Below, one piece after another: positions 56,881 to 64,000 of a DNA stretch of 64,000 nt (within the stretch, counting starts at the first letter, position 1; every line of letters starts with the position of its first letter). Source of the DNA: Dysidea avara (lineage: Eukaryota > Porifera > Demospongiae > Dictyoceratida > Dysideidae); the NCBI RefSeq assembly GCF_963678975.1, contig NC_089280.1, positions 13,467,280-13,531,279 of the forward strand. The letters are read 5' to 3'. A program made the translations under genes and the position numbers. The notes under the pieces were generated by a model that saw only the letters and a list, made by a program, of their open reading frames with translations, did not search any database and had not been told where the DNA came from.

Positions 56881-57243
56881 TAACTAAGGCCAATGAAACT
56901 TGATTAGCAGTTTCGCGTCACCGCCCACATCCCTTCACTAGCACCCGCATGGAATTTCATTATTGGCAATTTAGATCGAAATACTCTAATAGAGCAGTCA
57001 CTTTTACTCTAATAAAGAAGTCACTTTATTATAGGCATGCCAGGAGTACTAATATTCTTTTTATTCAAATGAGAAGTGTTATCCATGCAATTTTACAACA
57101 CTTTAGTGACAATATGAAGGTTTCTGATCTCAGCACACCCTGAGTAGGCAATAATGAATAATGAATAAAAACCGCCCGCCCGCATCAAAATTTCAAAAAT
57201 CTGAGCGAGAAACTAGTAATCAAGTTTCATTGGCCTAACTATC
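56881..57243. mobile_element. MITE with (T)TAGGCCAATGAAACTTG termini
   Basis: AAGGCCAATGAAACTTGATT on the left is inverted on the right (AATCAAGTTTCATTGGCCT). It contains CCGCCCGCCCGC near the right arm and two copies of the dispersed motif (56981-57024). Confidence 0.65.
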
Positions 57244-57436
57244 TGTACATTATAATTAGCGCATCCCCTCTAGTTGAGATTAATTAACAAGCAATGATAG
57301 CTAGCTAGATAAGATCTAATCTTCACATAACAATAGAGCTAAGTAGCTAATTGCAGTTAGTATAATTATATTGCTACTGGAGGCCTGCACTGAGCATTTC
57401 AATACTTGCTACATCAGTACTGAATAACGTAATCAT

Positions 57437-57680
57437 GCACTGACCTATCAATGTCAACCCCACTCCCACCAAGCCAGTACGGGATATGTGGGGGTTGGGC
57501 AGCACAAGTACTTTTTTGTGTCAAATCCCCTTCGTCACATGGTGCATGGGACTATATGTGGGATTTGACCTAATAATTATATAATTCGTCCCAGCTAGGT
57601 AGGGGAATTTGACTTTCCACTTCATCAAATCCCCACTATATCCACCCTACTGGGGGTGGGGCTTGACATTTATAGGTGCA
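57437..57680. mobile_element. GC-richer MITE (AATGTCAANCCCCA termini)
   Basis: AATGTCAACCCCACTCCCACC on the left is mirrored by GGGGGTGGGGCTTGACATT on the right; outer GCAC/CCTAT bases are also complementary. Internal TCAAATCCCC repeats in both orientations. Confidence 0.55.
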
Positions 57681-58964
57681 ACAAAAAATGTGACTGGATT
57701 TGACAAAACAAGGCTTCGACGCACAAAGCTTTGTTAGGAGATATGGCGATTTTAAGGAATCATTGTGTAATAACTTCCCAGTGCCTACAGCTGTGCAAAC
57801 AAAATTTGCACCAATTGTTCATCTGTTCACTAGCTATCACTGAGTGGGTGTATACAGTTCTGATACCCAAAATTTGGCCTGTTTTGAGCAGCTTTTTTCG
57901 AGCAGGTTATAATATCACAGATGGTAGTAATAAGGGTGGGAGGGTGGGGGTAGTAATAAGGGTGGGAGGGTGGGGGTGGACGGTGGTCTTAATATACGGG
58001 TATAAAATGGAGTAAGAAGACGATTGGAATCCAGAGGCCAAGTTTGGGCTCTCCATGGCCCTCCATGGCCCTCAAATTACTCCAAATTGACTGAGAACAC
58101 TATTGGCGAGCTCTCTGTGAAGTCCCTACACACCATTATCACAAAGCCATGGCCATTTAATGGTGCCAATCTCACACTCGTGGCTTTGACAGGGTCGGAA
58201 GAAAGCTGCTACAGAAACCAGACTTGCCAGTGCTGAAGGAAGTACAGTGTGAAATATGATAGTGTATTAGACCAGCAATCCATTTCTGGTAAAATCGTAA
58301 GTTTGATTTTGTGTGTGTGGAAGCCTTGTTATATGAAATCCGGTCACAAATACACTTCAATTAGCTTCTTATGTAGCTACAGTGAAACTGTATACATCTG
58401 TACACACACATATGTACACATACACACACATACACACACAACAAAAAAATGGTAATATTTTTAACATCATTAGCTATATATAATTATAACTACAGTTAAT
58501 TGCATCCATGTGAGTTAATTGTATCCATGTGTTTTAGGCCAGTAGCCTGTAACATCAGCAAGCATAAGCAAATAAAACACAGCCCGTATGCTAATCACTA
58601 CTACTCACTTTGGTCTCCTTCTGTACAGCTACACTTTAATTTTCTCTTGATACAATGTAAAGCAATCCATGAGCAGGTTGTAATCTTATGGTTAATTAGC
58701 TATCTATAAAAAAAATAAAGTAATATTGTTAATTCATCTAGAAGAATAAAACAAATATAATGTAATGTTTAATTATGTCTACAGGAAATCTATAGTTACA
58801 TGGTGCTATAGAGTATCAGTGCAAAGGCACTCTGGGAATACTGAGTGCCTGGGTCATGTTACATAAACTACCAATGCCTCCTCCCCAATGCCCAGGGTTA
58901 TAGTCATATTGGCTAGTGAGGTGTCATGTGCCCCTATTATTTGTCTAGCAGCTACATGATCATG

Positions 58965-58965
<1 letters not shown>
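57681..58965. other. non-coding stretch with a 28-bp tandem duplication
   Basis: 57922-57977 is GGTAGTAATAAGGGTGGGAG-type sequence twice. The GC-richer patch at 58020-58240 has one open frame (58024-58236) without a recognised family; it may be a repeat fragment. Confidence 0.4.
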
Positions 58966-59055
<90 letters not shown>

Positions 59056-59089
59056 CACACACACACACACACACACACATACACACACA

Positions 59090-59134
<45 letters not shown>
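58966..59134. repeat. (CA)n microsatellite
   Basis: About 80 CA units with a few CATG and CGCA interruptions. Cysteine/valine and threonine/histidine ORFs here are artefacts. Confidence 0.95.
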
Positions 59135-59135
<1 letters not shown>

Positions 59136-59509
59136 TGATACATGGCATAATCACACTGCAATTGTTAAACAATCGAAATTAAATAAAATATATATGTACC
59201 ACATGGATTGCAGAATGAAAATAGAAGGGTGGTCATAGTATAGTTCAGTCCAGTGGTTCGATGCACACATATGGTAATCCCAAATGAAACAAAACCACAC
59301 TGGTTAAATGGTACAATGGTTGGTTGAACAATAGAAGTTATATTTATGTACCACATGGATTGCATAATAGAAAAAGGAGTGGTTTTTTTTGTGTGTGTGT
59401 CTGGCTGTTTAATTTAGAAGCCAATGTGGTAGCAATGGTTATAATTAGCACTGGTCACTTCCATTGTTTGAGGCTTGGTCTAATTGTTTTGCATGTCTTC
59501 CATCTAAAA
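59122..59509 (+). repeat. recent tandem duplication, unit 1 (unit 2 at 60058-60452)
   Basis: Nearly identical over about 390 bp to 60058-60452, both beginning at the end of a (CA)n tract (ACATGATACATGGCA). Differences are mostly homopolymers and a GT or GTT run. Within each unit TATGTACCACATGGATTGCA occurs twice. Confidence 0.85.
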
Positions 59510-59976
59510 AAAAAAGTATCCTGCCTGCTTTAATTTCGACTGAGACAACATGCACGACTTGTACATTTCATCTACACCACAATCTAGCCATCTATGTATC
59601 AACTGCATGTATTGTTAGCTTGTAGCTGTACCATAACTGTCAAATCGATAATTTTTTTTTTAAACAAAAAAATGAATAAACAAAAATAAATCAACTGGCT
59701 AATAACTATATAGCAGATGATATGCTGGGGAAGACAAAGGAAAATTATTTTTAAATTAATTAATAAAAATATCATATAATTGTCATATGGTCTGGCCGTA
59801 TAGCTACACTGACTACAAGCCTGGCTAGATTTGAAATTGTTTGGACGTATGAAGCGATATGATTGTAAAACGATCATATAATTATAGCCATAAAGTGGTT
59901 GTATGCACCTTTTGATGCACTGCACAAACTATATATCCTCTCCTCCACCGGTACTTTACTTGTGCTAGTCATGATT

Positions 59977-60032
59977 CCCCCCCCCCCCCCCCCCCCCTTT
60001 TTCACACACTCTCCACAAGTTTGCCGTACTTG

Positions 60033-60072
<40 letters not shown>
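59977..60072. repeat. poly(C) run and (CA)n between the duplicated units
   Basis: A run of about 21 C at 59977-59997, then (CA)n at 60035-60071. Confidence 0.9.
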
Positions 60073-60074
<2 letters not shown>

Positions 60075-60452
60075 ATACATGGCACAATCACACTGCAATT
60101 GTTAAACCTTCGAAATTAAATAAAATATATATGTACCACATGGATTGCAGAATGGAAATAGAAGGGTGGTCATAGTATAGTTCAGTCCAGTGGTTCGATG
60201 CACACATATGGTAATCCCAAATGAAACAAAACCGCACTGGTTAAATGGTACAATGGTTGGTTGAACAATAGAAGTTATATTTATGTACCACATGGATTGC
60301 ATAATAGAAAAAGGAGTGGTTTTTTGTTGTTGTTGTTGTTGTTCTGGCAATTTATTTTAGAAGCCAATGTGGTAGCACTGGTTATAATTAGCACTGGTCA
60401 CTTCCATTGTTTGAGGTCTGGTCTAATTGTTTTGAATGTCTTCCATCTAAAA
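60058..60452 (+). repeat. recent tandem duplication, unit 2
   Basis: Counterpart of 59122-59509; the offset between the units is about 936 bp. The homopolymer after GGAGTGG is a TTG repeat here instead of T/GT in unit 1. Confidence 0.85.
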
Positions 60453-60670
60453 TTTTTTTTCCACTTGTTTTTTACTTTACGTAGCCTTTCTCCCTTGACA
60501 CTAGGGGATTTGACAAATAAATTCACATTTGTACTTAGCTAGCTAGCTATAGATACACATGACACGGCAACTGAGCTCTGCAGCCTTCAGTCCTGGTTGG
60601 TTAGCTAGCTACGTAGCTTGGGAACATGCGTGCATGTATATGCATATACTGTAGAATACGGAACACTTAC

Positions 60671-60734
60671 TAGTGTATTTCATAGCCCATGGTCCATGTC
60701 TGTTGCAAATCTTCACTGCTTCTTCTCCAGTCAT
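60671..60734 (-). CDS. possible first coding exon (MTGEEAVKICNRHGPWAM...)
   Basis: Minus strand: ATG at 60734, open for 64 bp (MTGEEAVKICNRHGPWAMKY) up to a consensus donor GTAAGTG at 60670. Upstream is a CpG-containing promoter-like patch with an RFX-type X-box (60807-60819) and a CACGTG. Later exons would be at lower coordinates but none is recognised, so the gene is unidentified. Confidence 0.4.
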
Positions 60735-60806
60735 GCCGGATCACTCGTGAAAACCGCTATAATTTTGAATTTGTCACGTGATCGTGAGACTTGGTTGATC
60801 ATGCGC

Positions 60807-60819
60807 GTTGCTACGTAAC
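60807..60819 (-). promoter_or_regulatory. RFX X-box-like motif
   Basis: On the minus strand GTTACGTAGCAAC, an imperfect palindrome fitting the X-box half-sites (GTTNC and RGCAAC). It lies about 75-85 bp before the ATG at 60734. Binding is inferred only. Confidence 0.35.
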
Positions 60820-61124
60820 CTGTATTATAAGCACTTTCATGTCAACAGTCATATACAGCCAGATATCATCTAGTTTTATTTTAGTTTCTCTAAACCCCAT
60901 CCCCATCCTCTCCTTGACTTTCAACTTGTTTGTTTTAAATTTAATGTCAATTTAAAGATTGCATGTGATCACTTACAATACAAATAATAAATAATATGAG
61001 TAATGTAGCTAGATAGCTACAATGATTACAATAACAAATATTAATTCAAGTGAAATATACCTGTAATTATAATAATGAAGAAGGTTACAACAAACTACTA
61101 GCTAGCTATACAGTTTAACTTTGG

Positions 61125-62507
61125 TCAACTCTCATCTCCAGCAGTGTCAGTCTCATCTTCTAAGTAACTGCTTACAGCAGTAATCAAGCCATCAAGACCG
61201 AGAACTTTGACAGTCTCAAAGTCCGTGTCCCTGCACAGCGGGCAATTTGCTGAATGACTGGTTGCCAGCAACTGCTGAACACATTGTTCACATCCTACGA
61301 TTGACTTGCAGCACATTGATACAACCATCGGTGGCCTTATCGGGACCACCTGACATATACAACATTTTAATATATCTTTCAATTTGTCCCTTAATGAGAT
61401 TGGCAATGTCCTTTCAATGATTGATCTTAAGCCTCTAAACTCATCCCTCATATCCCTCAGTTCATTTTTGATCCTTTTGGCAGCACGAGGTGCCAGCTCT
61501 TCGTCAATGTCATCGTCAGCATCATCTTGAATCATATTGAGATCCCTCTGTGTCATGGCATATAATTTCCTTCTGGGTGCCTTCCAGAAAGCTAGCCCTG
61601 AAAATGATAAAGTTATACATACGGTAAACCACAAGTCCTGTATTGTTACTGTGTACAGTATATGCACATTGCTTTTACATACAGCTAGCTACCTTGAGTG
61701 GCAGATGAATTTTCAATTTTTAGGCCATTATTTGTCACAATAACATGATCCGATCCCCACTTTTGTTGTATCGCAGCCAATATAAACTCAGTGTGAGCCG
61801 TAGATTCTGTGATATTCACAAATATCTGGGCTTTATCATGAAACCTTATTGTCCTGCCGTTCTTTGTTAGCTTGGCTTGCACCAGTTTCACAGTGGAAGA
61901 TGGTGGAGGACGCCTTGCCACCACCGATCTGAACATAGAGTTAGATGACCCCTGGTAGGGAGTGGACGATGCAAGTACATGTACAGGTGGATTGGTCCCG
62001 GGTATACTGCTGTTGCTGCTGTTTAAAGACTGGACATGGGAAGATGGGGTCCCAGTTGGGGTCCTGGTACGGCCCTCTGTCAAGTTCCTGCCTTCCACCA
62101 GTAGAGTTGAAAAGGGCATCACACCTTCTTGAGACAGGTTAAAGGTCCCATTCTCACTTGGAAAATACATCGATTCGTCAATACTGTCCTTCAAGAAGAC
62201 GACTGAAGGGTCAACCTGTATGTGAAAGGAAAAAAATGCAATCTATGAAGTACTTAGCTATAGCTAGTTTAAAACAAAAAAATATATAAAAAATAAAAAA
62301 ACACCATTATACACTGTACGTATAGCTATGATATAGCTAGCCATAGCAATCCTGCAAGGTAGATCCACGTCCCTCTGTTAGCTAGCTATAGCTAACCTGA
62401 AACAAGCGGCGGAGATTTTCAGTAGTCACTTGATGCATGAACACATCAGCTTGCTGTTCTCCCTTCTGCAGGGTAATTCGATCGGATTGAGTAGCCCTAT
62501 CAGCCAT
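61125..62507 (-). CDS. RING-finger protein, three exons (368 aa)
   Basis: Minus-strand exons: 62397-62507 (MADRATQSDRITLQKGEQQA, ending LRRLFQ), 61693-62215 (Ser/Thr/Pro-rich, then TIRFHDKAQIFVNITESTAH, TNNGLKIENSSATQ) and 61125-61597 (GLAFWKAPRRKL, an acidic stretch DDADDDIDEE, an Arg/Lys-rich helical region, then the RING). GT-AG borders and phases agree (111 = 37 codons; 523 = 174 codons + 1). The RING has CCICQVV, MCCKSIVGCEQCV and CPLCRD, spaced like a C3HC4-type or variant finger, so an E3 ubiquitin ligase role is likely. The GLKIE(N/D)S-ATQGL-FWK block is shared with uncharacterised proteins of cnidarians and fish that I recall only by pattern. A TATA box lies about 50 bp before the ATG, within a 226-bp inverted duplication (62462-63057). 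Confidence 0.8.
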
Positions 62508-62555
62508 ATGGTTACGCAAATGCAGTTTATCTGATGCCTGTCACAGCACGTAGGC

Positions 62556-62563
62556 TATTTATA
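62556..62563 (-). promoter_or_regulatory. TATA box of the RING gene
   Basis: TATAAATA on the minus strand, followed by TAGCCTACGTGCTGTGACAG and, about 50 bp on, the ATG at 62507. The inverted arm has the same box at 62953-62960. Confidence 0.55.
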
Positions 62564-62952
62564 CCTTGTATGCAGTAGCTACTAGCTACCTCTACTAGAC
62601 CTCAAACCATACTTTCAAATACAATACACATTATGCTCCTTCTTTGTTCGACCTGTAGCATTCTTTATTAGATACTAGATTTGACACGTAGTTAGCTAGC
62701 TACTCTGACATAGAGGTTTAGCTAGGTAATTAAGAACTATATGGCTGCTTGCCAGTTTAGTTCTTTCTTCTAGTACCCACTAACCACAAGTTTCTATACT
62801 GTGCCGGAATATATAGCTAAGCATACTTAAGTGTCAAATCCAGTAACTAACAAAGAATGTTACAGGTTGAACAAAGAAGGAGCATAATGTGTATTGTATT
62901 TGAAAGTATGGTTTGAGGTCTAGTAGAGGTCTATTAGCTACTGCACACAAGG

Positions 62953-62960
62953 TATAAATA
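62953..62960 (+). promoter_or_regulatory. duplicate TATA box, plus orientation
   Basis: TATAAATA in the right arm, followed by an ATG at 63010 whose frame (MADRATESDRITLQ) matches exon 1 of the RING gene and then changes to unrelated sequence. Confidence 0.45.
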
Positions 62961-63057
62961 GCCTACGTGCTGTGACAGGCATCAGATAAACTGCATTTGC
63001 TTAACCATATGGCTGATAGGGCTACTGAATCCGATCGAATTACCCTGCAGAGGGCGT

Positions 63058-64000
63058 TACCGGAAATCCTAGGTCATGAGCTATTTAAAAAAATCGATGG
63101 CCAAAGTATAGGCACCCATTGGGGAACTTTCCATACGCGAGGGTTACACCTTTGGGTCTGGGTGTAGGACCTAAAGCACACCGTATATACCATACTTCTG
63201 CATAAAGTGTAGCGATTACGAGGGGTTAACACCTGGCTATGAATTTTAAAAAAAACATACCATTTTGGCTTGAAGTTGCTGGTAGATCCACCTGGTGACG
63301 TCAAATCTATTCGAGTCTGGGTTTAAACAAATCATTATCACAGCAGAGGTGTTTATCGGTGATTTACTTTCAGCTGACAATGAAACACGACTGGCTTTTC
63401 CTTAGTAAAGTTTCAGCATTCTCTCAACGCCATCTTATTTTTGTTCCATCGATCGATTTAAAATGTTTTATCAAACGACAATCCGCCCTTTTTTCATGCC
63501 AGGCGCTTACATTGGGGTGTACTTTGTGACAACAGTGGACGAGAGGTTGCTGTCAGAGGAGTATATAGTGGCGAATGGTGATAAGACATGTATTTGCGTA
63601 CGCTAACGGGAGAAAAGAAGCGCGTGCTACATTTTGACTGGAACGCGAAAGGTATGGGGATGATACACGGCTGTCCTAGCACTGGCAAGCTGGGTAGTCG
63701 GTAGTCTATTTAACAATGGGGAGGGATGGCACATAACACTATGTGATGGTCCCAGAATATGTCTAGCTGACCATTCTTATGAAGAATGTCAATTGTGACC
63801 TGCCTAATGTAGCCACCTGCTGAATTAAATGTGTCAATTATACATAAAGTATAAGGTCAGGAAATTTTTTCTTGATTAAATGCTGTACCATCACACTTGA
63901 ACAGTGCCACAATAGACCGTATTCCAAATGACGTCACAAAATAAAATGGCTGTGGCTATTTGGGGTATTCTAACAATTTCGAGTGAGAGTTCCAATGGGG
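63058..64000. other. non-coding right edge
   Basis: No supported gene. One CRE-like GGTGACGTCA at 63293-63302 and mixed-composition sequence; a promoter of a gene beyond the window is possible. Confidence 0.35.

Larger units (their letters stand above)
62462..63057. repeat. inverted duplication of the RING-gene promoter and first exon
   Basis: Arms 62462-62687 and 62831-63057 are about 93 percent identical in inverse orientation around a 143-bp spacer. Each arm has TATAAATA, CTGTGACAGGCATCAG and the ATGGCTGATAGGGCTACT start of exon 1. The right arm, reading plus, diverges just after CTGCAG, so its coding part is truncated. Confidence 0.82.

Noticed and set aside
58854-59172. Cys/Val and Thr/His repeat ORFs
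   Set aside because: Produced by the (CA)n tract on either strand.

Overview
The window is nuclear DNA of an early-branching animal, most likely a demosponge. Evidence: AT-rich, gene-poor sequence with short GT-AG introns; an animal monoglyceride-lipase gene; an F-box/LRR relic; CR1/L2-type LINEs; and very many small inverted-repeat transposons. The host assignment is an inference; no ribosomal, tRNA or mitochondrial marker confirms it.

Layout. 0-4.6 kb: a nearly complete two-ORF CR1-like LINE with an intact EEP-endonuclease/reverse transcriptase ORF2 and an ORF1 broken by one base near its start. 4.6-17.3 kb: non-coding DNA crowded with hairpin MITEs, minisatellites, a SINE, and inverted-repeat elements with 9-bp or near 8-bp target duplications. 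17.4-36.4 kb: a direct segmental duplication of about 7 kb. Each copy carries an intronless, fast-evolving orphan protein gene (563 and 580 aa) behind an abutting NRF1-like + CRE promoter motif, and a last exon of a monoglyceride lipase. A relic of a third promoter lies just after copy 2. Between the copies are a Foldback-like element made of 21-bp repeats and nested MITEs; inside copy 2 is an F-box/LRR pseudogene. 35.8-40.8 kb (minus): the monoglyceride lipase gene, of which six exons are readable, including the Ser-Asp-His triad. 41-53 kb: LINE relics, a Mutator-like element, pogo-like MITEs, one small orphan ORF and a perfect palindrome with 48-bp arms. 53.2-56.8 kb (minus): a six-exon DDE-integrase-core gene whose first coding exon is split by a 1.2-kb ORF1-only LINE with an 8-bp target duplication. 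57-61 kb: MITEs, (CA)n tracts and a recent tandem duplication. 61.1-62.5 kb (minus): a three-exon RING-finger gene whose TATA promoter and first exon are repeated head-to-head in an inverted duplication.

How it fits together. Host genes are few; the architecture is dominated by mobile elements. The most interesting items are: (1) the ORF1-only, HAL1-like retroelement that has interrupted the integrase-core gene; (2) the paired orphan genes with a shared compact promoter and SYLxxYxKK repeats; (3) the inverted promoter/exon-1 duplication at the RING gene; (4) a family of elements with TAGTCT termini and 9-bp target duplications; (5) a 20-bp motif related to ACTCTAATAGAGCAGTCAC found at 14 or more loci; (6) two inverted-repeat elements that each enclose the C-terminal end of a different restriction-endonuclease-type retroelement protein. 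All splice structures come from reading the sequence by eye and lack transcript support.
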